Shown here in pieces: positions 17,247 to 26,200 of a stretch of 64,000 nt of DNA. Source of the stretch: Kosakonia sp. H02 (GTDB taxonomy: Bacteria; Pseudomonadota; Gammaproteobacteria; Enterobacterales; Enterobacteriaceae); contig CP131915.1 of assembly GCA_030704225.1 (NCBI GenBank), positions 2,542,001 to 2,606,000 of the forward strand, in the 5' to 3' direction. Position 1 is the first letter of the stretch. Each line of letters begins with the position of its first letter. Below the pieces are notes generated by a model. The model was not told the DNA's origin and ran no database searches. It saw only the letters and a list, made by a program, of their open reading frames with translations. The position numbers were made by a program, and so were the translations under genes.

Positions 17247-18653
17247 TTATTCGTCGTCATATTGTGGCCCCGCATAATTATCAAAACGCGACCACTGCCC
17301 GTTAAATGTCAGACGTACCGTCCCAATCGGGCCGTTACGCTGCTTACCAATAATGATTTCGGCGATGCCTTTTAAGTCACTGTTTTCGTGATAAACCTCA
17401 TCACGGTAGATAAACATGATTAAGTCGGCATCCTGCTCGATAGAGCCGGATTCACGCAGATCGGAGTTGACCGGGCGTTTATCCGCGCGCTGTTCCAGCG
17501 AGCGGTTAAGCTGCGACAGCGCCACCACCGGCACCTGTAACTCTTTCGCCAGTGCCTTCAGCGAGCGGGAAATTTCCGCGATTTCCAGCGTACGGTTGTC
17601 CGACAGCGACGGCACGCGCATCAGTTGCAGGTAGTCGATCATGATAAGCCCGATCCCGCCGTGTTCGCGGGCGATACGTCGCGCGCGGGAACGCACTTCT
17701 GTCGGCGTCAGGCCGGACGAGTCATCGATATAGATGTTGCGTTTTTCCAGCAGAATGCCCATGGTGCCGGAAATGCGCGCCCAGTCTTCGTCATCCAGCT
17801 GGCCGGTACGAATGCGGGTCTGATCCACACGCGACAGCGACGCAAGCGAACGCATCATGATCTGCTCTGAGGGCATTTCAAGACTGAAGATAAGTACTGG
17901 CTTATCCTGTAGCATCGCCGCGTTTTCGACGAGGTTCATCGCAAATGTCGTTTTACCCATCGACGGACGAGCAGCGACGATGATCAAATCCGAAGGCTGC
18001 AAACCGGCGGTCTTTTTATTGAGGTCATCGTAGCCGGTATTCACGCCGGTCACGCCATCGTGCGGTTGCTGGAATAACAGCTCAATACGCGCCACGGTGG
18101 CTTCGAGGACATCGGCGATGTTTTTCGGGCCTTCATCTTTATTCGCGCGGCTTTCGGCAATCTTGAATACCCGCGACTCCGCCAAATCCAGCAGATCTTC
18201 GCTGGTGCGCCCTTGCGGATCAAAACCGGCGTTGGCGATTTCATTCGCCACGGAGATCATTTCGCGAACAACGGCGCGTTCACGCACGATATCTGCATAA
18301 GCGCTGATGTTCGCCGCACTTGGCGTATTTTTGGACAGCTCAGCCAGGTACGCAAAACCGCCGCAAATATCCAGTTGGCCTTGTTGCTCCAGCGATTCCG
18401 CCAGCGTGATCAGGTCGATGGGTTTGCCCATCTCCTGGAGGCGGTGCATTTCCGTAAAAATATGGCGATGCTGGCGGGTATAGAAGTCGTCGGAAACCAC
18501 GCGCTCGGCGACGTCGTCCCAGCGCTCGTTATCCAGCATTAAACCGCCCAACACCGACTGCTCCGCTTCGATTGAATGCGGAGGAACTTTCATCCCCTCG
18601 AGCTTCTGGTCGCGGGGTTCAGCCTGTTTGTTGAAGGGTTTATTTCCTGCCAT
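17247..18653 (-). CDS. dnaB: Replicative DNA helicase
   Basis: DnaB is the hexameric 5'-3' helicase of the replication fork. The 468-residue protein has the N-terminal helical domain (to about 170) that contacts DnaG primase, then a RecA-like motor with Walker A ARPSMGKTT and Walker B GLIMIDYLQLM. The N-terminal linker is three residues shorter than in E. coli. No intein is present. Divergent from qorA. Confidence 0.98.
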   Translation of the reverse strand: MAGNKPFNKQAEPRDQKLEGMKVPPHSIEAEQSVLGGLMLDNERWDDVAERVVSDDFYTRQHRHIFTEMHRLQEMGKPIDLITLAESLEQQGQLDICGGFAYLAELSKNTPSAANISAYADIVRERAVVREMISVANEIANAGFDPQGRTSEDLLDLAESRVFKIAESRANKDEGPKNIADVLEATVARIELLFQQPHDGVTGVNTGYDDLNKKTAGLQPSDLIIVAARPSMGKTTFAMNLVENAAMLQDKPVLIFSLEMPSEQIMMRSLASLSRVDQTRIRTGQLDDEDWARISGTMGILLEKRNIYIDDSSGLTPTEVRSRARRIAREHGGIGLIMIDYLQLMRVPSLSDNRTLEIAEISRSLKALAKELQVPVVALSQLNRSLEQRADKRPVNSDLRESGSIEQDADLIMFIYRDEVYHENSDLKGIAEIIIGKQRNGPIGTVRLTFNGQWSRFDNYAGPQYDDE

Positions 18654-18716
18654 AGTGAAAGGAGTTATCCGGGTAATGAATGGGTTGAGAGATTATCACA
18701 GATCAGGAGAGTGAAC

Positions 18717-19700
18717 ATGGCGACGAGAATAGAATTTCACAAGCATGGCGGGCCTGAAGTGTTAAATGCGGTAAAGTTCACCCCCGCTGCCCCCTCTGAA
18801 AATGACGTGCAGGTGGAAAATAAAGCCATTGGTATCAACTACATTGATACTTATATTCGCAGCGGGCTCTACCCGCCACCGTCGTTACCAAGCGGGCTGG
18901 GTACGGAAGCCGCCGGGGTAGTGAGCAAAGTGGGCAGCGGCGTGACGCGGGTAAAAGTGGGCGATCGCGTGGTGTATGCGCAATCCGGGCTGGGGGCTTA
19001 CAGTTCGGTGCATAACGTTCCTGCCGACAAAGTTGCCGTTCTGCCGAATGCCATCTCTTTCGAACAGGCTGCCGCCTCGTTCCTCAAAGGATTAACGGTG
19101 TTTTATCTGCTGCGCAAAACCTACGAAATCAAACCTGATGAAATCTTCCTGTTTCACGCTGCTGCTGGCGGCGTCGGGCTGATTGCCTGCCAGTGGGCGA
19201 AAGCGCTTGGCGCGAAGTTGATCGGGACTGTCGGTTCCGCGCAAAAAGCGCAACGGGCACAGCAGGCGGGCGCCTGGCAGGTGATCAACTACAGCGAAGA
19301 GAACGTCGTTGAGCGGGTGAAAGAACTGACCGGCGGTAAAAAAGTGAGCGTGGTCTACGATTCGGTGGGGAAAGATACCTGGGAAACTTCCCTCGATTGC
19401 CTGCGCCGTCGCGGGTTGATGGTCAGTTTCGGCAACTCTTCCGGGCCGGTGACCGGCGTGAATCTTGGCATTCTTAACCAGAAAGGTTCGCTCTACGCGA
19501 CCCGCCCTTCCCTGAATGGCTACGTCACCACCTATGAAGAGCTCCAGGAAGCCAGCAATGAGTTGTTTTCGCTGATCGCCAGTGGGGTCATCAAAGTGGA
19601 TGTATCAGAAGAGCAGAAGTTCGCGCTGAAAGATGCGCAGCGGGCGCATGAAATGTTAGAGAGCCGCTCCACGCAGGGTTCGAGCCTGCTGATCCCTTAA
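18717..19700 (+). CDS. qorA: Quinone oxidoreductase, zinc-free MDR type
   Basis: A 327-residue NADPH-dependent quinone reductase of the medium-chain dehydrogenase family. It has the GroES-like N-terminal domain (GINYIDTYIRSGLYP) and a Rossmann domain with AAAGGVGLIACQWAKALGA; zinc ligands are absent as is normal for QOR. The ATG at 18717 follows CAGGAGA. It is monocistronic with a strong terminator. Confidence 0.96.
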   Translation: MATRIEFHKHGGPEVLNAVKFTPAAPSENDVQVENKAIGINYIDTYIRSGLYPPPSLPSGLGTEAAGVVSKVGSGVTRVKVGDRVVYAQSGLGAYSSVHNVPADKVAVLPNAISFEQAAASFLKGLTVFYLLRKTYEIKPDEIFLFHAAAGGVGLIACQWAKALGAKLIGTVGSAQKAQRAQQAGAWQVINYSEENVVERVKELTGGKKVSVVYDSVGKDTWETSLDCLRRRGLMVSFGNSSGPVTGVNLGILNQKGSLYATRPSLNGYVTTYEELQEASNELFSLIASGVIKVDVSEEQKFALKDAQRAHEMLESRSTQGSSLLIP

Positions 19701-19718
19701 GCTATCTCCTTGAAAGAA

Positions 19719-19751
19719 TTAGGGCTTCCCGCGGGAAGCCCTTTCTTTTTT
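19719..19751 (+). terminator. Rho-independent terminator of qorA
   Basis: AGGGCTTCCCGCGGGAAGCCCT (19721-19742) is a perfect palindromic stem followed by TTCTTTTTT. Confidence 0.93.
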
Positions 19752-19928
19752 AGTTCGGCTGCATTGTAGGGTACAGCTCGATGAATTCGTAACGCCGCGA
19801 TAGTGACAGATTTGATATCTAAATCCTATTCGGTTCTAAGCAATGTGCCTGGAAATGTCTCCAGGATGTGATGAACCGCTCAATACTTTAGTAACGTCCA
19901 CAGTTATTGCGTTGATAACGTGGAAGCT

Positions 19929-20927
19929 TTATCGCTTCGATGCCACCAGATTCAGCGCATGCTCGACCACATTGATATCAGCCCCCGCTTTGTGGGCATT
20001 CTCACTCAGGTAACGACGCCATTGACGCGCACCCGGCACGCCCTGGAACAGGCCCAGCATATGGCGCGTAATATGGCCGAGATAAGCGCCCTGGCTCAGT
20101 TCGCGCTCAATATAGGGATACATGGCACGCACCACTGCCACCGGATCGGCATCTGCGCTATTCACACCAAAAATTTCACGGTCCACCGACGCCAGCATGC
20201 CCGGGTTCTGGTAGGCTTCGCGCCCGACCATTACGCCGTCCATCTGTTCGAGGTGCGCTTTGGCTTCTTCCAGCGTTTTAATGCCGCCGTTGATCGACAT
20301 CATTAAGTGGGGAAAATCGCGTTTGAGTTGGTAAACGCGCGGGTAATCAAGCGGCGGAATTTCGCGGTTCTCTTTCGGGCTCAGACCGGAAAGCCAGGCT
20401 TTACGGGCGTGAATAATGAAGCTTTCGCACTCGCCTTTACCGGCTACGGTGCCAATAAAATCGCAAAGAAATTCGTAGCTGTCCTGCTCGTCAATGCCAA
20501 TACGCGTTTTTACCGTCACTGGAATGGAAACCACATCGCGCATCGCTTTGATACAGTCTGCCACCAGTTGCGCTTCACCCATCAGGCAGGCACCGAAACG
20601 GCCGTTCTGCACGCGATCCGACGGGCAGCCGACGTTGAGGTTGATTTCATCATACCCGCGCGTTTCAGCCAGCTTCGCACAGTGAGCAAGCTGCGCCGGG
20701 TCGCTGCCGCCAAGCTGCAATGCCACCGGATGCTCTTCTTCGCTGTAGGCCAGATAATCCCCTTTGCCATGAATAATCGCGCCGGTGGTCACCATTTCGG
20801 TATACAGCAGCGTCTGGCGTGACAACAGGCGCAAAAAGTAGCGGCAATGCCGGTCCGTCCAGTCGAGCATGGGGGCAATAGAGAAACGATGAGCAGGAAA
20901 AGTTGAGGACGGTTTTTCTGGCAGCAT
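19929..20927 (-). CDS. dusA: tRNA-dihydrouridine(20/20a) synthase
   Basis: FMN enzyme that reduces uridine 20/20a in tRNA D-loops. 332 residues; FMN-barrel start [11 protein letters not shown], the active-site cysteine in [20 protein letters not shown], and the C-terminal helical tRNA-binding part are intact. In E. coli pspG lies between dusA and qorA; here only about 180 bases of non-coding DNA separate dusA from the qorA terminator. Confidence 0.96.
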   Translation of the reverse strand: MLPEKPSSTFPAHRFSIAPMLDWTDRHCRYFLRLLSRQTLLYTEMVTTGAIIHGKGDYLAYSEEEHPVALQLGGSDPAQLAHCAKLAETRGYDEINLNVGCPSDRVQNGRFGACLMGEAQLVADCIKAMRDVVSIPVTVKTRIGIDEQDSYEFLCDFIGTVAGKGECESFIIHARKAWLSGLSPKENREIPPLDYPRVYQLKRDFPHLMMSINGGIKTLEEAKAHLEQMDGVMVGREAYQNPGMLASVDREIFGVNSADADPVAVVRAMYPYIERELSQGAYLGHITRHMLGLFQGVPGARQWRRYLSENAHKAGADINVVEHALNLVASKR

Positions 20928-20978
20928 GGCGAATAATTAAGCATCAAGTGAAAAAGGGGCGTAACTATAGCACAGGCA

Positions 20979-21005
20979 AAACCGGAGGCGCAGCGCCTCC
21001 GGTTA
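20979..21005 (-). terminator. Terminator of the TraF-like gene
   Basis: ACCGGAGGCG (20981-20990) pairs with CGCCTCCGGT (20994-21003), just after the TGA at 21010 on the minus strand. The following minus-strand run TTTTGCC supports termination. Confidence 0.75.
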
Positions 21006-21009
21006 ATCA

Positions 21010-22326
21010 TCAGAAAGTCATGCTCAGCTGCGCGCCTGCACCCCAGGTTTCATCTTCGCCAACCAGGCCCATCAGATCGATGTGCACACGGTTGAACGGC
21101 GCGAAACCAACACCGCCGGTGAAGACGTTTTTGTCATCGCCTTTTACATCTGCGCGGTAACCGGCGCGAACTGCCAGCCAGTTAAGCGGACGCACTTCAG
21201 CACCGACACCAACGTATTGCGAGTTTTTCTCGCTTTTAAAGCCTTTAGTCTCGGTTAAATCACCGTCTGCGCTCAGGGTCACCAGATCGTTGTGCCAGGC
21301 CGCCCCGGCGGTGACGATCGGGCTAATCTGGTAGGTGTCTTTGTAATTGCGAACTTCCCCGGTTCTGCCGTTACGAATAAGCACTTCCTGGGTATCGATA
21401 TTACGGGAAACGAGGTTCTGTCCGGTTAAACCGACCGTCACGTTCTTGCCGAAATCTGCGGCCAGGCCAACATCAACGTTAAATCCGGTGTTATCGCGAC
21501 GATAACGGCTGCTGTTCCAGTCATCGCTGTCGTAGTCGTAAATCGACGCCGTGTAGTTGTAGACCCAGGTTTTTTGCAGTTTCGGCGTGACGCCCACGGA
21601 GAGCGGTACTCCGCCGACATCAAACTGGCGAGCCAGCGCGATACCAAAATCGGTTACGATGGCGGCACGACCCGATGCGGTCGAGTTCAGGTTGCGCGTG
21701 ATCTCATCGCTGCCGTCCGGTGACAATGCTGCGCCCAGCGCCTCGCGCAGCGCAACAGCGTCGCTGTTCTGGATGCTACGCAGATAATCGATATCTTGCT
21801 GATCGATATTCGAGCTAACGCGGGCATGAGCGTACGCTTTGGTTACAAAGGCCGCGGACAGCACATCGTTGGGAATACTGACTGCGATCCCGGCTGCGGC
21901 TTTCGCCTGAGCCGTTTTGCCGCGGAGATAGACCAGCTCATCGGCCAGATCTTTTGCCGCATTCTGGAATTGGTCTAGTGTGCCAAAGGGGTCGGCAATA
22001 ATATCTGCCGCGTTAAGATTATCGACAACATCTTTATACTGATCGACTTTGTCATTGATGTAATCAATTTCATCACGCAAATTGTCCTTATCCGAAATTT
22101 GCGCCTGAACACTCGGAAGAATAACGGTTATATCGTCTTCCGGCTGTGCTTTTGCCAGCAACGCCGGGTTAATTAATGCTCCACTGCCATAATTTGCGGA
22201 CGCAACACCCGTCCCCCCCATTGCATCGTTACGCGCTTCCGCCCAGGTATTGGCTGCACCTGCCTGATTTGCCACAAAAAAAGAGACAGCGATAGCGACC
22301 ACCGAAAGTTTGCATTTTTTTTTCAC
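21010..22326 (-). CDS. TraF-like outer-membrane barrel protein, orphan
   Basis: A 438-residue exported protein with a signal peptide ending near QAGAA. It matches the family annotated as 'conjugal transfer protein TraF' (TraF_2), related in shape to FadL/OmpP1-like barrels: early NDAMGGTGVASANYGSGALINPALLA, alternating strands in the second half (LSVGVTPKLQKTWVYNY ... WLAVRAGYRADV) and a C-terminal Phe typical of outer-membrane barrels. A helical stretch (residues about 75-130) interrupts it. No other transfer genes are near, so conjugation is unlikely. Start is a GTG at 22326 with a poor ribosome site; the signal peptide supports it. Function unknown. Confidence 0.8.
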   Translation of the reverse strand: MKKKCKLSVVAIAVSFFVANQAGAANTWAEARNDAMGGTGVASANYGSGALINPALLAKAQPEDDITVILPSVQAQISDKDNLRDEIDYINDKVDQYKDVVDNLNAADIIADPFGTLDQFQNAAKDLADELVYLRGKTAQAKAAAGIAVSIPNDVLSAAFVTKAYAHARVSSNIDQQDIDYLRSIQNSDAVALREALGAALSPDGSDEITRNLNSTASGRAAIVTDFGIALARQFDVGGVPLSVGVTPKLQKTWVYNYTASIYDYDSDDWNSSRYRRDNTGFNVDVGLAADFGKNVTVGLTGQNLVSRNIDTQEVLIRNGRTGEVRNYKDTYQISPIVTAGAAWHNDLVTLSADGDLTETKGFKSEKNSQYVGVGAEVRPLNWLAVRAGYRADVKGDDKNVFTGGVGFAPFNRVHIDLMGLVGEDETWGAGAQLSMTF

Positions 22327-22608
22327 AGTATGTTTCTCGTAGCCAGATGAGTATTAAAACCTGTTAGTTTTTGCCCAAACAGGAATGCATTATTGCTGTG
22401 AATAAAAGGAGAAAAGAGAACTTACTTTGCCGAACGCGTTGTCGCGCACGGCTATTATTTTTTTACAAATGGCACTCATTATTTATAGAAGACGATATCT
22501 GTTTCGTGAAGAAAACAGAGAAAAGGAGATTGCGGGCGCCAGTCTCGGCGTTTTGGGCAGGACATGGTAGAGTGTGATCCTTGTGTTTCCACCAACCAGA
22601 GAACGCCT
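22327..22608. other. Divergent intergenic region, TraF-like gene / zur
   Basis: About 280 bases, A+T-rich, holding promoters for the two divergent genes. A possible hairpin CCTGTT...AACAGG lies at 22360-22383. I looked for a Zur-box-like palindrome and did not see one I would defend. Confidence 0.45.
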
Positions 22609-23124
22609 ATGGATAAGACCACTTCGCAAGAGATGTTAGTGCAGGCTGAAAAGCTGTGCGCACAGCGCAACGTGCGCCTGACTCCGCAGCGTCTGGAAGT
22701 TTTACGCTTATTGAGCCTGCAACAAGGGGCCATCAGCGCGTACGATTTGCTTGATCTGCTGCGCGAAAGCGAACCGCAGGCGAAACCGCCCACGGTGTAT
22801 CGCGCGCTGGATTTTCTGCTGGAGCAAGGCTTTGTGCATAAGGTGGAATCAACAAACAGCTATGTGCTGTGCCATCTTTTTGACCAACCGACGCACACCT
22901 CTGCGATGTTTATTTGCGATCGCTGCGGTTCAGTGAAAGAAGAGCAGGCGGAAGGGGTGGAAGATATTATGCACGCGCTGGCAGCGAAGATGGGCTTTGC
23001 CCTGCGCCATAACGTGATTGAAGCGCACGGTTTATGCGCGGCCTGTGTGGAAGTGGAATCCTGCCGACATCATGACCATTGCCATCACGATCACAGCCTT
23101 CAGATCAAAAAGAAACCGCGTTAA
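22609..23124 (+). CDS. zur: Zinc uptake regulator, Fur family
   Basis: Zur represses zinc import genes when zinc is plentiful. The 171-residue protein equals E. coli Zur in length. The winged helix (RLTPQRLEVLRLL ... TVYRALDFLLEQGFV) is followed by the metal-binding half: HLFDQPTHTSAMFICDRCG and HGLCAACVEVESC with the structural cysteines, and a His-rich tail (CRHHDHCHHDH) richer than in E. coli. Start at the ATG 22609 by alignment; the upstream site AGAGA is weak. An ERIC-derived repeat array follows the stop by about 10-60 bases. Confidence 0.96.
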   Translation: MDKTTSQEMLVQAEKLCAQRNVRLTPQRLEVLRLLSLQQGAISAYDLLDLLRESEPQAKPPTVYRALDFLLEQGFVHKVESTNSYVLCHLFDQPTHTSAMFICDRCGSVKEEQAEGVEDIMHALAAKMGFALRHNVIEAHGLCAACVEVESCRHHDHCHHDHSLQIKKKPR

Positions 23125-23133
23125 TTTTTATCT

Positions 23134-23648
23134 TTCAGATAGAAATCCCAAAATATTTCGCGTTTTAGCAAGGCGGCAAGCGCACGAATCATGGGGAGCA
23201 TACATAAGTATGTGACCCATGTGAGTAAGCGCAGCCAACGCAGATAAAACGGGAAAGAGGAAGGGATTGGGGAGCATACACAAGTATGTGACCCATGTGA
23301 GTAAGCGCACCCAACGCAGATAAAACGGGAAAGAGGAAGGGATTGGGGAGCATACACAAGTATGTGACCCATGTGAGTAAGCGCAGCCAACGCAGATAAA
23401 ACGGGAAAGATGAAGGGATTGGGGAGCATACACAAGTATGTGACCCATGTGAGTAAGCGCAGCCAACGCAGATATAACGGGAAAGATTATGGGAATGGCG
23501 AGCATACACAAGTATGTGACCCATGTGAGTAAGCGCTGCCAACGCAGATAAAACGGGAAAGATGAAGGGATTGGGGAGCATACATACGTATGTGACCCAT
23601 GTGAGTAAGCGCAGCCAACGCAGATAAAACGGGAAAGATGAAGGGAGG
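23134..23648. repeat. Tandem array of six 76-bp units grown from an ERIC element
   Basis: The word GTGACCCATGTGAG recurs at 23212, 23288, 23364, 23440, 23516 and 23592, an exact 76-base period. Each unit holds GGAGCATACA(T/C)AAGTATGTGACCC, then GTAAGCGCAGCCAACGCAG and ATAAAACGGGAAAGA. The left flank (AATATTTCGCGTTTTAGCAAGGCGGCAAGCG, from 23152) and the right flank are the outer arms of an ERIC element, so the core of one ERIC copy has been multiplied. The array lies between the convergent genes zur and yjbJ. Units are 90% or more alike by eye; the fifth is the most worn. Confidence 0.9.
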
Positions 23649-23714
23649 GAGGTACATCCATGTACCTGGGGGCAGGTAGCCTGTGAGGGTTAACACACTT
23701 GAGGGGAGTGTTGG

Positions 23715-23924
23715 CTACCAGCGGTAATCGTTACGCGTTTCCCAATCCGTAACTTCCTTTTCCGCTTCATCTTTTGCGTAACCGTAACGCTCCTGGATTT
23801 TACCTACCAGCTGGTCACGTTTACCTTCAATGACGGTCATATCGTCATCGGTAAGTTTGCCCCATTTTTCTTTAACAGTGCCTTTAAACTGTTTCCAGTT
23901 ACCGCCGACTTCGTCTTTATTCAT
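23715..23924 (-). CDS. yjbJ: YjbJ, CsbD-like stress protein
   Basis: A 69-residue hydrophilic protein of the CsbD family, near-identical to E. coli YjbJ (MNKDEVGGNWKQFKGTVKEKWGKLTDDD). The family is induced by general stress (RpoS in E. coli); molecular role unknown. The second of two adjacent ATGs (23924) is chosen because AGGAG then has normal spacing of about 6 bases. Confidence 0.95.
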   Translation of the reverse strand: MNKDEVGGNWKQFKGTVKEKWGKLTDDDMTVIEGKRDQLVGKIQERYGYAKDEAEKEVTDWETRNDYRW

Positions 23925-24067
23925 CATTGACTCCTTATCGTTCGGTTAAAATGACGTTCTCGCTGTGCTGAACGTATTAATTATTGTAGTTAAGGATCCC
24001 GCGTAGTGTTTCATATTCGGAATCTTTAACCGCTTAAACGATAAAAAGCAGTGTAAGCGAGGCGTGA

Positions 24068-25402
24068 TCAGGCGTGATCGCTATGGGCAAACCAGCTCCC
24101 TCCCCGCCAGTGATGACGCCATATCAGCGCCAGCGTCAGACCACGCAGCGCCAGGAAAACCGCCAGCGAAAGCCATAAACCGTGGTTGCCAAGCACCGGC
24201 ACTGTCAACAGCGTCACCGCAAAACCCGCTGCGGCGATCGCCATGCTGTTACGCATCTCGGCAGCGCGCGTCGCACCAACGAACATCCCATCCAGCAAAT
24301 AACACCATACGCCGACCAGCGGCAGAACGACCTGCCAGATAAGATAGTGCCCGGCAAGCTGTTGCAACTCGGGCAATGAGGTTAACAGCGCAATAATGGC
24401 ATGGCCCGCCAGCGCGTATACAACGGCGAAAGCCAACGCGACAAACCCGGCCTGGCGGCAGGCAGCGCGCCAAATCTGCAACAACTGGCTGCCATCACGC
24501 GCGCCGTAAGCCTGCCCGGAATGCGCTTCAACCGCGTAGGCAAAACCATCCAGTGCATAGGCAGTGAAAGTCAGAAACATCATCAGCACCGCGTTAGCGG
24601 CCACCGTTTCGCTACCCAGGCGCGCACCGAGCACCGTTATCGAACCGAAGCAGAGTTGCAGCAGCAGCGAGCGCAACATGATATCGCGGTTGAGCGCCAG
24701 CAACCGCCGGATACCCCCACGCCAGGCCGTTTTGAGCATCGCAAAAGAGATCTTTCGCCGGTGTAGCACCTGGTGGACCATAAGCAACCCGAGAGCAAAC
24801 GTGACGTATTCGGCAATCACCGTGGCAAGCGCTGCGCCCTGCACATTCATATGCAGGCCCATCACCAGCCAGAGATCGAGCACAATGTTGAAGACATTGC
24901 CGACCACCAACAATATCACCGGAGCGCGGGCATACTGCACGCCAAGCAACCAGCCGAGCAGCACAAGATTGCCCAGTGAAGCAGGTGCGCTGAGCCAGCG
25001 GATATCAAGAAAACGTCGAGCCTGTTCCAGCACAGCATCGCTCCCGCCGGTGATATGCAGCGCGAGAGTAATAAGTGGCGTACGCAACAACGCAATCACG
25101 ACACCAGCGGCAATCGCCAGCAGTAAGGGCTGCACCAGTGCACGGGCCAGCGCGGGCGCATTTTTCGCACCGAAAGCCTGAGCGGTAAGACCGGTGGTAC
25201 TCATACGCAGGAACAGCAGCAGCATAAACAGGAAGCTGGTTGCCGTTGCGCCAATCGCGACGCCACCCAGGTAAACCGGGCTATCAAGGTGCCCAATCAC
25301 AGCAGTATCCACCAGCCCCAGAAGCGGGACGGTAATGTTGGATAAGATCATGGGCAGCGCGAGCCGCCACAGAGCTTTGTCGGATGCGGTCAGCAGCGGC
25401 AT
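24068..25402 (-). CDS. dinF: DinF, MATE-family efflux transporter
   Basis: A 444-residue, twelve-segment MATE transporter beginning MPLLTASDKALWRLALPMILSN, collinear with E. coli DinF. It is SOS-induced and protects against oxidative stress and bile salts in E. coli. It follows lexA by 75 bases with no separate LexA box, so it is read from the lexA promoter; a hairpin (25436-25463) between the genes may reduce read-through. Confidence 0.95.
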   Translation of the reverse strand: MPLLTASDKALWRLALPMILSNITVPLLGLVDTAVIGHLDSPVYLGGVAIGATATSFLFMLLLFLRMSTTGLTAQAFGAKNAPALARALVQPLLLAIAAGVVIALLRTPLITLALHITGGSDAVLEQARRFLDIRWLSAPASLGNLVLLGWLLGVQYARAPVILLVVGNVFNIVLDLWLVMGLHMNVQGAALATVIAEYVTFALGLLMVHQVLHRRKISFAMLKTAWRGGIRRLLALNRDIMLRSLLLQLCFGSITVLGARLGSETVAANAVLMMFLTFTAYALDGFAYAVEAHSGQAYGARDGSQLLQIWRAACRQAGFVALAFAVVYALAGHAIIALLTSLPELQQLAGHYLIWQVVLPLVGVWCYLLDGMFVGATRAAEMRNSMAIAAAGFAVTLLTVPVLGNHGLWLSLAVFLALRGLTLALIWRHHWRGGSWFAHSDHA

Positions 25403-25435
25403 AGCGTGAGCGTCAGTGGGAGAAAAGAGAGTGAC

Positions 25436-25463
25436 GCTGCGGCAGGTAATAGGATGCCGCAGC
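25436..25463 (-). terminator. Intercistronic hairpin lexA-dinF
   Basis: GCTGCGGCA (25436-25444) pairs perfectly with TGCCGCAGC (25455-25463). No U run follows, so it is more likely an attenuating or mRNA-protecting hairpin than a full stop. Confidence 0.5.
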
Positions 25464-25477
25464 AGAGAAAATGGGCG

Positions 25478-26092
25478 TTACAGCCATTCACCATTACGGA
25501 TGACGCCAACCGCCAGCCCTTCGATGGTGAAGTTTTGATCGCGCAAGTCGACCACTATCGGGGAAAACTCGCTGTTTTCCGGCAACAGCTCAACGGTGTT
25601 GCCCTGCTTTTTCAGGCGCTTGACGGTCACTTCGTCTTCGATACGCGCGACAACCACCTGGCCGTTACGCACATCCTGCGTTTTGTGTACCGCCAGCAGA
25701 TCGCCGTCCATAATCCCGATGTCTTTCATAGACATACCGCTAACGCGCAGCAGGAAATCTGCGTGCGGTTTAAACAGATTAGGATCGACCTGGTAGTGAC
25801 TTTCAATATGCTGTTGCGCCAGAAGTGGTTCGCCCGCAGCGACGCGACCAATCAGCGGCAGCCCGACATCGTTTTCTTCTTCCAGCAGCAGGCGAAGCCC
25901 GCGAGATGCGCCAGATACGATTTCGATTACCCCCTTGCGCGCCAGCGCTTTAAGGTGTTCTTCGGCTGCATTTGGGGAACGGAACCCCAATTGCTGTGCG
26001 ATTTCCGCACGCGTCGGTGGCATACCGGTTTGGGTGATACGATCGCGAATAAGATCGAACACCTCTTGCTGCCTGGCCGTTAATGCTTTCAT
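25478..26092 (-). CDS. lexA: LexA repressor
   Basis: LexA represses the SOS regulon and cuts itself when RecA filaments form. 204 residues: winged helix with [23 protein letters not shown], the self-cleavage bond Ala86-Gly87 in RVAAGEPLL, and the catalytic pair Ser121 (SGMSMKD) and Lys158 (EVTVKRL). Two residues longer than in E. coli owing to the hinge (EEENDVGLP). Autoregulated by two boxes at 26101-26137. Confidence 0.98.
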   Translation of the reverse strand: MKALTARQQEVFDLIRDRITQTGMPPTRAEIAQQLGFRSPNAAEEHLKALARKGVIEIVSGASRGLRLLLEEENDVGLPLIGRVAAGEPLLAQQHIESHYQVDPNLFKPHADFLLRVSGMSMKDIGIMDGDLLAVHKTQDVRNGQVVVARIEDEVTVKRLKKQGNTVELLPENSEFSPIVVDLRDQNFTIEGLAVGVIRNGEWL

Positions 26093-26100
26093 CCCGCCCC

Positions 26101-26116
26101 CTGGGTGTATATACAG
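26101..26116 (-). promoter_or_regulatory. LexA box 2 (proximal) of lexA
   Basis: CTGGGTGTATATACAG fits CTG-N10-CAG and sits 9 bases upstream of the lexA ATG. Confidence 0.92.
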
Positions 26117-26121
26117 TTATG

Positions 26122-26137
26122 CTGTGAGTATATACAG
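26122..26137 (-). promoter_or_regulatory. LexA box 1 (distal) of lexA
   Basis: CTGTGAGTATATACAG fits the SOS consensus. It is spaced 21 bases from box 2, the same paired layout as in E. coli. Confidence 0.93.
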
Positions 26138-26200
26138 TTAACGGCGAATTTGAAACCAAATTTAAGCAAAAAACCAGAGCGTTATCGAATTATGGAAACA

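Noticed and set aside
21010..22326. TraF-like gene as evidence of a conjugative element or integrated plasmid
   Set aside because: No other transfer, mobilisation, integrase or attachment-site signal is present, and both flanks are in core gene order.
22327..22608. Zur operator in the zur / TraF-like intergenic region
   Set aside because: No convincing match to the Zur palindrome; only a weak unrelated hairpin.
23186..23648. Possible CRISPR array
   Set aside because: Units are contiguous and alike over the whole 76 bases; there are no unique spacers and no cas genes nearby. The core is ERIC sequence.
23128..23661. A 177-codon open frame on the minus strand through the repeat array, and two similar ones in other frames
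   Set aside because: The 76-base period is not a multiple of three, so all frames stay open by repetition of the same stop-free unit. No ribosome site, and the encoded text is just the repeat read in rotation.
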